DNA of 64,000 nucleotides, taken from assembly GCA_003170295.1 (NCBI GenBank), contig PNAJ01000162.1, positions 51,028 through 115,027 of the forward strand, read 5' to 3'. This stretch comes from Bryobacterales bacterium. GTDB lineage: Bacteria > Acidobacteriota > Terriglobia > Bryobacterales > Bryobacteraceae. Each line of letters starts with the position of its first letter. Within the stretch, counting starts at the first letter, position 1. The notes under the pieces were generated by a model. It ran no database searches and was not told the DNA's origin. It saw nothing but the letters and a program-made list of their open reading frames with translations. Below, one piece after another: positions 51,608-59,755 of this stretch. The position numbers and the translations under genes are program-made.

Positions 51608-53623
51608 TCAGTTCACGTATAAGAACGCGTTCAAGTTATAGAGGTCCAGGGCCAGTTCCTTCCAACGGACAGGGTCGCCGGGCTTTTCCGCGAGATACTG
51701 CGAGGCCAGCAACTTCTCTTTGGTTGTCGGCGCCCTGCCGGTTGCCAGACGCCACGCCAGATCGAGACGCGCCGGATTCGCCGGCCGTTCCTTTTGGAGC
51801 CGCTCGGCGAAGACGGCCGCCAGTTCGTTCGACATCTGTCCATTCAGCAGCTCAAGCGCCTGGAGAGCGTGCGCCGATTGTTCGCGCCGCGGGCAGGAAA
51901 GCTGCATATCCGGAGCGTCGAACACACCCATGAAGGGGAGTTGCAGATTTCGCTTGTAGATCAGGTACATGGTGCGGCGATCGTATGCGGATTTGTCTTT
52001 CGTCGCCACCCAATACTGAGGACGCTTCAACATCTTGACCAGATCCCGATCGATGGGCACCAGTACACTGGGGCCGCCGATCTTCGGATTCAGCTTTCCC
52101 GAGATCGCGAGCATCGAATCGCGAATTTCCTCCGCTTCCAGGCGTCGTTTGCTGAATTTCCAAAGCAGCGAGTTTTCCGCGTCCTTCTCCATCGCGATTT
52201 TCTCCATCGGCGACTCGCTCGCTTGCCGGTATGCGCTCGAAAGAAGAATCATCCGATGCAGAGGCTTCATCCGCCATCCGTTCGCGACGTATAGGTTCGC
52301 CAGATAATCCAGCAATTCCGGATGCGACGGTCTCCCGCCCATTCGTCCGAAGTCGTTCGCCGTCGAAACGATGCCGCGGCCAAAATGATACTGCCAGATG
52401 CGATTGACCATCACGCGCGCGGTCAGAGGATGATCCGGGTTCACAATCCAATTGGCGAGATTGAGACGTGGCGTTGCCGTTATGATCGCCTCTTCAGGAG
52501 TGTTATCGGGCAGCAGGACGCCCAGCGGCCGTGCGCCCACGCTTTCCCGAGGATCCAGATAATCGCCATGGAAAAGGGTATGGATCGGGGTCGCTTCCTT
52601 CGGCGTATCCTTCACTGCATAGATCGCGGTCAGCGGTAGCGGCATCTTTTCGTCGATCGCGTCGAGCTCCACTTGCAGCTTGCCCTTTTCTTCCTCGGGA
52701 GCCCTTCGCATCTTCATTTGCAACTGCCGCATTTGCTGCTGGAGCGGATCAACCGTCGCATGCCACGCGTCCTGCTCTTCTTTCGTCGCGCGCAGTAAAT
52801 CGTTGGGCTGCGCCTGCGCGAAGAAACCCTGCATCCGGTAATAGTCGGATTGGCGAAACGGATCGAACTTATGATCGTGGCAGCGCGCGCAACCCACGGT
52901 AACCCCGAGAAAAGCCGCGCCCACGATGTTCGTCATCTCGGTGAGCACTTCATTCCGCGAACTGGCGACGTTCTGATTGCCCGCGTTCTTGCGCAGAGGC
53001 CCGAGGCGATTGAATCCGCTGGCAACCAGATTGGTCTCGTTGCTCGAATCCATCTCGTCGCCCGCGAGTTGTTCCTTGACGAACTGGGTGTAAGGCTTAT
53101 CCTCGTTGAAACTCTGGACCACGTAATCACGGAAGCGGTAAGCGTCCGGACGATGAGTGTCGTATTCATAGCCATCGGATTCGGCGAATCGGACGACATC
53201 CAGCCAATGCCGGCCCCATTGCTCGCCGTAGCGGGGCGAGGCGAGAAGACGATCCACCAGATGCTCGTACGCTTTGGGCGATGGATCGTGCAGGAAGGCA
53301 TCGATCTCTTCCGGTGTGGGAGGCAACCCGTGCAGGTCGTAGGTAACGCGCCGGATCAGTGTGGTTTTGTCCGCCGGGGGAGATGGCCGCAGCCCCACCT
53401 TTTTTAGAGTCGCTAAGATGAAGCCATCGACCGGCGTGCTGACCCAAGCCTTATCGCCCGGTTCGATAAATGTGGGCGGTGTTGCATTCTTTCGCGGCTG
53501 AAAGGCCCAATAGTTTCTCTCAGATGCCTTGTAGGTCCCGAGCGGGGCTACTTTGTCTTCGGATGCGCCCACCGGCACTCCGAGCAGAACGCCCACGTTC
53601 AGGATTGCAATCCACGCCTTCAT
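51608..53623 (-). CDS. DUF1549/DUF1553 protein (PSD1 family), without cytochrome domain
   Basis: The 671-residue secreted protein contains DUF1549 (PPTPEEIDAFLHDPSPKAYE, HWLDVVRFAESDGYEYD, VGCARCHDHKFDPF, residues about 75-270) and DUF1553 (NRIWQYHFGRGIVSTANDFG, ... SSAYRQAS, YWVATKDKSAYDRRTMYLIY, residues about 400-640). Many relatives begin with an extra planctomycete cytochrome c domain; this one starts directly after the signal peptide with YWAFQP. The CARCH motif in DUF1549 could still hold haem or metal. It is the first gene of the pair with DUF1501. Confidence 0.93.
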   Translation of the reverse strand: MKAWIAILNVGVLLGVPVGASEDKVAPLGTYKASERNYWAFQPRKNATPPTFIEPGDKAWVSTPVDGFILATLKKVGLRPSPPADKTTLIRRVTYDLHGLPPTPEEIDAFLHDPSPKAYEHLVDRLLASPRYGEQWGRHWLDVVRFAESDGYEYDTHRPDAYRFRDYVVQSFNEDKPYTQFVKEQLAGDEMDSSNETNLVASGFNRLGPLRKNAGNQNVASSRNEVLTEMTNIVGAAFLGVTVGCARCHDHKFDPFRQSDYYRMQGFFAQAQPNDLLRATKEEQDAWHATVDPLQQQMRQLQMKMRRAPEEEKGKLQVELDAIDEKMPLPLTAIYAVKDTPKEATPIHTLFHGDYLDPRESVGARPLGVLLPDNTPEEAIITATPRLNLANWIVNPDHPLTARVMVNRIWQYHFGRGIVSTANDFGRMGGRPSHPELLDYLANLYVANGWRMKPLHRMILLSSAYRQASESPMEKIAMEKDAENSLLWKFSKRRLEAEEIRDSMLAISGKLNPKIGGPSVLVPIDRDLVKMLKRPQYWVATKDKSAYDRRTMYLIYKRNLQLPFMGVFDAPDMQLSCPRREQSAHALQALELLNGQMSNELAAVFAERLQKERPANPARLDLAWRLATGRAPTTKEKLLASQYLAEKPGDPVRWKELALDLYNLNAFLYVN

Positions 53624-53788
53624 GGTGAGATGGTCGCCCTAACCTATCACATTGAGTTGTAATGCTCACCAATCTCAAGTTGGGGGAGCCTGGCATTATC
53701 GATCGCCCGGCATGGGGACTATTGTAGGGATGCTATTTAGAAACGTGCAGCTTGCGCGCTTCTTGTGAAGCGGGAATCCGAACGATTC

Positions 53789-54304
53789 CTAGGCCGCATC
53801 GCACTCCATCGCTGGCCGGTTGGAATTCGCTCTTCGAAGCTGTGCCGCTCTTCGCTCCATCCGGACGCGGACCGAGCGGCGGGCGCGCAGCAACCGAATC
53901 CGAATCGCGGTTTCCGTCACTCCCATGCGGCAAGCCAGTTCGTGTGTCGTGATCCCATGCATCTGCTGTTCCAGAAGAAACCTCTCCTTCGGGTTGCAAA
54001 TGTCCAAGATGCGGCCGGCTTCAATTGCCAAGAACACCCTGTCAGGACCACTGGATAGAGTGGTGTCGAGTTCGCCGAAGGAATCCCATCGGGCCAGTCG
54101 ACGGTACATATTGAGGGCGATCGTATTTACCCACGTGACCACCAGACTCTCCTGGCGGAGCTGGTGCAGCCGCTCCCACCCCTTGGCCCACGCCGCCTGA
54201 GAAGCCTCCTGCGCGCATTCCGCGTGGGCGCCTCGCGAGAGGAGGAAACGCCTTGTCAGTTCAACTCCTCGTTGATATGCTCGCCCGTATTCGTCTTGTG
54301 TCAT
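53789..54304 (-). CDS. Small sigma-70-like factor, paralogue 1
   Basis: The 171-residue protein starts at ATG 54304 (GAGGAG five bases upstream; an earlier in-frame ATG at 54319 has no such site). It has a sigma region-2-like helix bundle (QEASQAAWAKGWERLHQLRQ, VVTWVNTIALNMYRRLAR) and a region-4-like helix-turn-helix (HGITTHELACRMGVTETAIR, LLRARRSVR). It is closely related in layout to the protein at 56942-57478. Such short factors are abundant in Solibacter-like genomes. No anti-sigma factor gene is adjacent. Confidence 0.85.
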   Translation of the reverse strand: MTQDEYGRAYQRGVELTRRFLLSRGAHAECAQEASQAAWAKGWERLHQLRQESLVVTWVNTIALNMYRRLARWDSFGELDTTLSSGPDRVFLAIEAGRILDICNPKERFLLEQQMHGITTHELACRMGVTETAIRIRLLRARRSVRVRMERRAAQLRRANSNRPAMECDAA

Positions 54305-54571
54305 CACGACTCCTCTCAAGCACTTCTGTCTCCAGAGAAAATAGCCAATTCACTGCTGATTTGTGCCCTGCTGTGAGCGACTTCGAGAATCGGCGGTGCT
54401 CCTTCGGCGCGAGTCCGGTGAGTTTTTTGCACCTGGAGATGCAATTTCTGCACGACTTTCAAACTATGCGTGGCGTGCGCATGCGCGAATCGAGTAACAT
54501 TCCAGGCCGCACCAGGATCAAATTCCAGACCGCAGGAGCCCTCATGCAAGTATTTCTTCTTTCCAGAAACC

Positions 54572-54916
54572 GTGGCCTACGAAGACAGCGCCGGAACCGA
54601 GATCGCCCTGGGCACGGATTTCGGCAAACCCTTGCTGCTCACGCCCGGTATCACGCAAATGATTGCGCAGCAGAGCTTGGACGTTTCGATATGGGGCTCC
54701 GCGGAAGGAAGGTATTGGCGGCAACTCGCGACCTATCCCCAGAAATTCTATTGCGGAACGTATCTGCTGATGCTCGACTTACGTTGTCAGGAAGTCCGTT
54801 GTTTACGTGCGCAGTGGAGAATGAGCCGCTGGGGCGCCGACAATCCACAGGTGCTAGCCAGCTTCTCCTTATCGGCCGCGTCCACGTTTCGAGCCGCTTC
54901 CTCAAGCTGCTGCTAG
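54572..54916 (+). CDS. Small hypothetical protein with start-region frameshift
   Basis: The conserved-looking part reads GTEIALGTDFGKPLLLTPGI, then QQSLDVSIWGSAEGRYWRQL and FYCGTYLLMLDL, ending near RAQWRMSRWGADNP. I associate this pattern with small acidobacterial proteins of about 120 residues and unknown function. Only a GTG at 54572 starts in frame. An ATG with an excellent AGGAG site lies at 54544, but one base out of frame; deleting the C at 54547 would give ATG-AAG-TAT-TTC joined to the frame. The gene is thus either frameshifted at its second codon or uses the GTG. It lies divergent to the sigma factor gene. Confidence 0.6.
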   Translation: MAYEDSAGTEIALGTDFGKPLLLTPGITQMIAQQSLDVSIWGSAEGRYWRQLATYPQKFYCGTYLLMLDLRCQEVRCLRAQWRMSRWGADNPQVLASFSLSAASTFRAASSSCC

Positions 54917-55060
54917 TGTAGTCGGTCGCTGATTTCGCAAAGTATGATTCGGGATGGGGCAAATAGAGGACAGGCACGAAGTTTCGCAAAAGCGGCGAAA
55001 TTCGAGCCAGTCTTCCGTCTGCGCACTGGAGCGTTACTGGGCACGATGATCTGCCCTGGT

Positions 55061-55190
55061 GGCGCAGGTGCTTATGCCTGCGCCTACCCGGTCAAAGACG
55101 TGGCGAAGGTCTCAGCGAGATCGTTACTGTACACGTCGCTATGCACGTCGACACGACTGTCGACGCGGCACGCCTGGAGGCGTGCGCCAC
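55061..55190. repeat. Palindromic intergenic element (130 bp, third structural type)
   Basis: The left hairpin GGCGCAGG-TGCTTAT-GCCTGCGCC spans 55061-55084 approximately. GTCGAC occurs at 55147-55152 and 55159-55164 as a second hairpin, and the right hairpin CACGCCTGGAGGCGTG lies at 55169-55184, followed by CGCCAC. Outer ends GTGGCGCAGG and GCGCCAC are complementary. This resembles the fold of the elements at 6961 and 47036 but with a different sequence. Confidence 0.6.
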
Positions 55191-55298
55191 AAGCGTTGCG
55201 GCAATTGCGCAACGGGACCGGCGAGAGGGCCATGCTAACGAATTCGCTGAGACCGGTCACTGGTAAGCTATCCCAGCTGTTCTGTTAGGCGGATTATC

Positions 55299-55330
55299 AC
55301 ATCTGTCCGCATGCTTACGCATGGCGGTTC
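55299..55330 (+). repeat. 32-bp REP-like dispersed repeat, copy C
   Basis: Starts ACATCTGTCCGCATGC and ends TTACGCATGGCGGTTC. It differs from the copy at 9001 at two positions and from the inverted copy at 47192 at three. It lies in a gene-free gap, not in a coding tail as the first copy does. Confidence 0.85.
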
Positions 55331-55512
55331 CGTGTCGACTGGCCTAAGCAGTGGACAAGGATCGGAACACTGTGCTAACGAACTGACTGGGACAGCTTAC
55401 TTAGTTCGTGTGATCGTGATCCCGATTTTTCTCATTGCATGCTCCTTTAAAACACAACAAGGTGGTTGCAATTCACGTGCCAGAAGCGAAACGCCGGCTG
55501 AAGATTTCGTGA

Positions 55513-55538
55513 AACACTACCGATGCCATTGCGTCTAA
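55513..55538 (+). promoter_or_regulatory. ECF-type promoter-like motif before the NtrC-type gene
   Basis: AAC at 55513-55515 and GTCTAA at 55533-55538 are separated by 17 bases. Transcription would begin near 55545 and leave a leader of about 40 bases before the ATG at 55586. The motif matches those at 12609, 19444 and 35417 in spacing and in the exact GTCTAA element. Confidence 0.45.
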
Positions 55539-55585
55539 CTCCCGATACAAGGCAGAATCACGATGGATCTCGTTAGAATACGGAT

Positions 55586-57028
55586 ATGACCTTTCAGCGT
55601 GAGGCCGCGCGGGTCTTAGTGGTGGATGACGATTCCGAGGAGCGGTTCGCCGTCTCGAGGATCGTCTCCTCTCTCGGCTACGCGATCGAGACCGCCTCGG
55701 AAGGGGAGGAGGCCCTGGAGAGGCTCGGCTCCGCGCCCGTCGATGTGATCCTGACCGATTTGGTGATGCCGGGAATGGACGGCTTCCAGCTCCTCAAAAC
55801 ACTACATGAGCGAGGCGATGTCACTCCTGCCGTAGTACTGACGGGATTCGGCAGCATCGACAAGGCTGTCTCGATCGTGCATGACCTGCACGCGTTCTGG
55901 TTTTTGGAGAAACCGGCGCAAGTGGCGGTTCTCGGACCCTTGCTGGAACGCGCCATTCGTAACAAGCAATTGATGCTCGAAACCCAGCGGCTTCAGCGCC
56001 AACTGGGTAGTCAAGGAGTGCTTGGAGACTTAGTCGGCACCTCCCAATCCATGCGCCAGCTTTTCTCGCTCATCGAGCAAGTGGCGCCCACCTCCGCAAG
56101 TGTGCTGATCGGGGGCGAAAGCGGGACCGGAAAGGAAAAGGTCGCCGCCGCCATCCACCAGTTAAGTCAAAGAGCGGCCGGACCATTTGTCGCGATCAAT
56201 TGCGCGGCCCTCCCAGAGAGTCTCATGGAGAGCGAGTTGTTTGGACACGAGAAAGGAGCCTTTACTGGAGCCGTGGCGCGCCGTGCCGGCTGTTTCGAAC
56301 TCGCTCACCAAGGTACCTTGTTCCTCGATGAGATCGGGGAGATGCCGGTGCCGATGCAGGCAAAACTTCTGCGAGTGCTGGAGGATTCCAGGGTGCGGCG
56401 GTTGGGAGGTGATCGCGAGATCTCCGTCGATGTGCGGGTCGTGGCTGCGACGAACCGCCCGATCCAGGAAGCGATTGAGAAAAACCTCCTGCGCGAAGAT
56501 CTCTACTATCGCTTGAACGTATTCCATATTGACTTGCCTCCACTGCGTCACCGAAAAGAAGATATCCCGGCCCTGGCCGCGGCGTTGATCCGAAATCTCA
56601 ATCAGAAGAACGACTGCCGCGTCACGGACCTTCATGCCGAAGTTCACGCGCGGCTCATGAACCATCTATGGCCGGGAAATGTGCGCGAATTGCGCAACGT
56701 CCTGGAGCGTGCGGTGATTGTGGCTCGGGAGGGCACGATATTCAATCACCACCTTCCGCCTGCCTTTGGCGTTCCGGTCATCGAACGATCCGCAGGCGCC
56801 GCCCCGGTCGGGTACGGTTCTATCACGTTCGAGCCCGGGTTGAAGCTGGAAGAAGTGGAAAAGGCGTACATCAAATTGACTCTGGAGCGCACGAAGAACA
56901 AGAAGGAGGTGGCCCGAATTCTGGGTATCAGCTTGCGGACGCTACAAAACCGAATTAGCGAGCTCATGGCGGAGGAATCTGCCGAGCGACCCTCTGGGGG
57001 TTCCGCGAAGACGGCGGTCTGTCGATAG
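55586..57028 (+). CDS. NtrC-type sigma-54-dependent response regulator
   Basis: The 480-residue activator has an N-terminal receiver (VLVVDDDSEERF; acceptor in VILTDLVMPGMDG, about residue 57), a central AAA+ domain with Walker A GGESGTGKEK (about residue 175), sigma-54 contact loop GAFTGA, Walker B GTLFLDEIGEM and arginine-finger region WPGNVRELRN, and a Fis-type HTH (KKEVARILGISLRTLQNRIS). It activates sigma-54 promoters. No cognate kinase is adjacent; the hybrid kinases at 58054 and 59756 are candidates. Its 3' end overlaps the convergent sigma gene by 87 bases. Confidence 0.95.
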   Translation: MTFQREAARVLVVDDDSEERFAVSRIVSSLGYAIETASEGEEALERLGSAPVDVILTDLVMPGMDGFQLLKTLHERGDVTPAVVLTGFGSIDKAVSIVHDLHAFWFLEKPAQVAVLGPLLERAIRNKQLMLETQRLQRQLGSQGVLGDLVGTSQSMRQLFSLIEQVAPTSASVLIGGESGTGKEKVAAAIHQLSQRAAGPFVAINCAALPESLMESELFGHEKGAFTGAVARRAGCFELAHQGTLFLDEIGEMPVPMQAKLLRVLEDSRVRRLGGDREISVDVRVVAATNRPIQEAIEKNLLREDLYYRLNVFHIDLPPLRHRKEDIPALAAALIRNLNQKNDCRVTDLHAEVHARLMNHLWPGNVRELRNVLERAVIVAREGTIFNHHLPPAFGVPVIERSAGAAPVGYGSITFEPGLKLEEVEKAYIKLTLERTKNKKEVARILGISLRTLQNRISELMAEESAERPSGGSAKTAVCR

Positions 57029-57478
57029 TTCAATTCCCTTGCGAGCGGCGCGACGCGCGCGATGGAGTCGAAGGCGGACGGCAGCTGCGGTTTCGCCACG
57101 CTTGGTGGCAATTTCCTCGACGCTCGCGCCGCTCAGTTGCTGTTCCAGCAACCGTCGGTCGTCGGGCCGGCAGATCTTGAGGATCCGAGCCACATCTATG
57201 GCCGCAACATTGACGTTAGGGTTCGAGTAGAGTTTTGGGAGGGCTTGGTATGCCATCTCGCTTCGGAGAACATTACGGTAGAGATTCAGAGCAATCGCAT
57301 TTACCCACGTCAAGACAAAGCGTTCGTCGCGAAGCTGTTCGAGCCGTTCCCAACCTCTGCTCCAAGCGCTTTGCGCCACCTCTCTGGCTCTTTCTGAAAA
57401 TGCTCCGCGCGCCAGCAAAAGGCGCACGGTCGAGTCAAAGCCGCCCTGAAACGCTAGTCCGTAGGCATCTCTGGTCAT
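56942..57478 (-). CDS. Small sigma-70-like factor, paralogue 2
   Basis: The 178-residue protein starts at ATG 57478 (GAGG five bases upstream). It shares the layout of the factor at 53789: VRLLLARGAFSERAREVAQS, WSRGWERLEQLRDERFVLTW, VNAIALNLYRNVLRSE, then region-4-like RRLLEQQLSGASVEEIATKR and AAVRLRLHRARRAARKG. The last 28 residues are encoded antisense to the end of the NtrC-type gene, an unusually long tail-to-tail overlap for two real genes. No anti-sigma gene is next to it. The two factors probably arose by duplication. Confidence 0.85.
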   Translation of the reverse strand: MTRDAYGLAFQGGFDSTVRLLLARGAFSERAREVAQSAWSRGWERLEQLRDERFVLTWVNAIALNLYRNVLRSEMAYQALPKLYSNPNVNVAAIDVARILKICRPDDRRLLEQQLSGASVEEIATKRGETAAAVRLRLHRARRAARKGIELSTDRRLRGTPRGSLGRFLRHELANSVL

Positions 57479-57601
57479 GGTGTCCTCACTATGGGTGTCG
57501 GCTTGCATGAGGCACTTTGAAGACCATCTTGGACTCGCTTTTTTTTCTTAGAGTTGGAGCAGATAAGACGGTAAGTTTTACTTGGCGGCGCAGAATTTGC
57601 C

Positions 57602-58057
57602 ATGAACGAAGATCAAAAATACATTCTAGTAGTGGAGGATACCGAGGCGGACGCCTTTCTGATTCGGGAAGCTCTGAGGCAAGCTGGGATCGACTGTGAG
57701 GCTCACGTTCTTGACGACGGGGAAAAGGCTACGGAGTTCATCGATAATCTGGACGTAAACGAATCCGCGAGCTGCCCGGACGCAATACTTCTCGACCTGA
57801 ACCTGCCAAAGCGGAGCGGAGAGCAAGTTCTTCAGCGCATCCGGCGGAGTCTCAAATGCGGTCCTGTTCCGGTGGTGGTTGTGACATCATCGGACTCGCC
57901 CAAGGACAAATTAGAAGCGGCTCGTTTGGGCGCCACGGTTTATTTTCGAAAGCCCTCGAAGCTGGCGGAATTCATGCAGCTCGGTCAGCTTGTCCGGGAG
58001 CTCCTGCCTGGGCCGCGAAGGATGCAGCGGGGGACCGGCGGCGGGACATCTCACTAG
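57602..58057 (+). CDS. Single-domain response regulator (Rcp1-like)
   Basis: The 151-residue protein is only a receiver domain: acidic pocket in ILVVEDTEADAFLIREALRQ, phospho-acceptor in DAILLDLNLPKRSG (about residue 65), conserved Thr/Ser in VVVTSSDSPKD and lysine in VYFRKPSKL. Receivers of this subtype are the partners of phytochrome-like or hybrid kinases and pass phosphate on without binding DNA. It overlaps the hybrid kinase at 58054 tail to tail by four bases, and that kinase is the natural partner candidate. Confidence 0.93.
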   Translation: MNEDQKYILVVEDTEADAFLIREALRQAGIDCEAHVLDDGEKATEFIDNLDVNESASCPDAILLDLNLPKRSGEQVLQRIRRSLKCGPVPVVVVTSSDSPKDKLEAARLGATVYFRKPSKLAEFMQLGQLVRELLPGPRRMQRGTGGGTSH

Positions 58058-59646
58058 GAGGTTGCCGCTTGCCCGGCGAGTTCCCGCTCCAGCACAACTG
58101 CCGTCGCCGGCAGCGTGAACCAGAACGTTGAGCCCTCTCCTGGTGTGGAATCGACGCCGATACGGCCGCCGTAACGCTCCACGATACGCTGGCAAATCGC
58201 CAGACCGATGCCGGTACCCGGGTAGCGGTGGCCGTGCAGGCGTTTGAAAATGCCGAAGACCTGATGAACATACTCAGGCTTGATTCCGATTCCGTTGTCT
58301 CGCACCGAGAAAAGCCAATCCGGATGAAGGTGTTCGGCTGTGATCTCGATCCTGGGAGGGTCCTCGCGGCGATACTTGATGGCGTTTCCCACCAGATTCT
58401 GAAACAGTTGCACCAGCCGGATCTCGTGCGCTTCAATCGTAGGCAGCCCACTCCAGGTAACCACTGCTCCGGCCTGCTCGACGGCGGCCTTGAGGTTGAG
58501 GACCACGGAGTCCAGCACAAGCGCGCAATCGACCGCCGCGGCCGGCTCCCGATTAGGAGCGCCGGCTTGCGAGTATGCCAGCAGATCTGTCAATAGGGAC
58601 TCCATTCGCTGCGCGCCATCGATAATGAACGAGATGTACTGGTCGGCTTGCTTGCCAAGCTTGCCGGCATATTCCTTCTGGATCAACTGAGTGTACAGCG
58701 ACACCATTCTAAGGGGTTCCTGAAGATCGTGACTTGCGGCGTAAGCGAATTGATTGAGATCGTCATTGGATTGCCGCAAGGCCTCGTTGGACTCTTGTAA
58801 GGCCAGGGTACGCTCAGCCACGCGCAGTTCGAGTTTCGCGTTTAAGTCGCGGATCTCATCGTGAGCCTTTTTGCGCTCCGTGACATCCCGTACCGCCGAA
58901 GTGACAAGGAGGCCCTCCTCGGTTTGCAGAGGGCTGAGGCTGATCTCGGCGGGAAACTCGGTCCGGTCCTTTCGACGCGCCGGGAGCACCTTAGGAGAGA
59001 TTCCAGCGGCGGACAGCCGCTCCCATCCCGGAACCAGGGTTTGGATATTTCGGCCGAGCAACTCCGTCCGCCCGAACCCGAACATGACCTCGACTTGAGA
59101 ATTCACCAGATTGATCACGCCGTCGCCTGAGCTGATGATCATAGCGTCTGGCGCCGCTTCGAGCAGCGACCGGAATTTCTGCTCAGCCTTTCCGAGAATC
59201 CGGGCTTGCCGGCGCAGCAAAGCGGCATTCCGGCTAACCTCTACGAAGACCGCAACCTTGGACCGCAGGATCTCCGGCACGATGGGCTTGAAAAGAAAAT
59301 CAACGGCACCCAAATCATAGCCTCGGAACAGATGTTCATCATTCCGATAAGCGGTCAGAAACAGAATGGGGGTGTGTTGCGAGCGCCTTCTGGAACGGAT
59401 TAATTCGGCGGTTTGAAACCCGTCCATCTCCGGCATTTTTACATCGAGGAGAATAGCGGCAAAGTCATCCTCCAGAAGGCGGCGAAGCGCTTCCATTCCG
59501 GAGTTGGCCAGGACCAACTGCTGCCCGAGCCCGTCCAACGCCGCCTCAATGGCGAAGAGGTTTGCCGGCGAGTCATCCACGAGAAGGATCTTTTCCCGCT
59601 CCTGGACAGGCGGCTCCGCGGTCCGAATAACATCGGTCGTGCTCAT
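58054..59646 (-). CDS. Hybrid histidine kinase: receiver, PAS, HisKA, HATPase
   Basis: The 530-residue cytoplasmic protein begins with a receiver (ILLVDDSPANLFAIEAAL; acceptor in AILLDVKMPEMDG, about residue 68), then PAS (EAAPDAMIISSGDGVINLVN, about 170-280), a short coiled coil, HisKA with histidine in AYAASHDLQEPLRMV (about residue 310) and HATPase with N-box GNAIKYRR, G1 DNGIGIKPE and G2 GTGIGLAICQRIV. Having the receiver in front of the kinase lets it be regulated by another kinase. No membrane segments are present. It is convergent with the single-domain receiver gene. Confidence 0.94.
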   Translation of the reverse strand: MSTTDVIRTAEPPVQEREKILLVDDSPANLFAIEAALDGLGQQLVLANSGMEALRRLLEDDFAAILLDVKMPEMDGFQTAELIRSRRRSQHTPILFLTAYRNDEHLFRGYDLGAVDFLFKPIVPEILRSKVAVFVEVSRNAALLRRQARILGKAEQKFRSLLEAAPDAMIISSGDGVINLVNSQVEVMFGFGRTELLGRNIQTLVPGWERLSAAGISPKVLPARRKDRTEFPAEISLSPLQTEEGLLVTSAVRDVTERKKAHDEIRDLNAKLELRVAERTLALQESNEALRQSNDDLNQFAYAASHDLQEPLRMVSLYTQLIQKEYAGKLGKQADQYISFIIDGAQRMESLLTDLLAYSQAGAPNREPAAAVDCALVLDSVVLNLKAAVEQAGAVVTWSGLPTIEAHEIRLVQLFQNLVGNAIKYRREDPPRIEITAEHLHPDWLFSVRDNGIGIKPEYVHQVFGIFKRLHGHRYPGTGIGLAICQRIVERYGGRIGVDSTPGEGSTFWFTLPATAVVLERELAGQAATS

Positions 59647-59755
59647 TGTTGCATTACCGGCGGTTGAGTCTGTTTAATTAAAAATTATATCCCAGGGCTC
59701 AACACCAGTCAACCAATCTTATTCAATACGAATCCGCTCTCTAAATAAAGAGAAC

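Larger units (their letters stand above)
54917..55585. other. Gene-free repeat-rich gap
   Basis: No convincing gene is found in these 669 bases. The gap holds the palindromic element 55061-55190, the REP-like copy at 55299-55330 and a promoter-like motif at 55513-55538 before the NtrC-type gene. The rest shows no further structure that I can support. Confidence 0.6.

Noticed and set aside
54917..55288. Open frame starting at 54944
   Set aside because: It runs through palindromic repeats, has no ribosome-binding site and no protein-like pattern.
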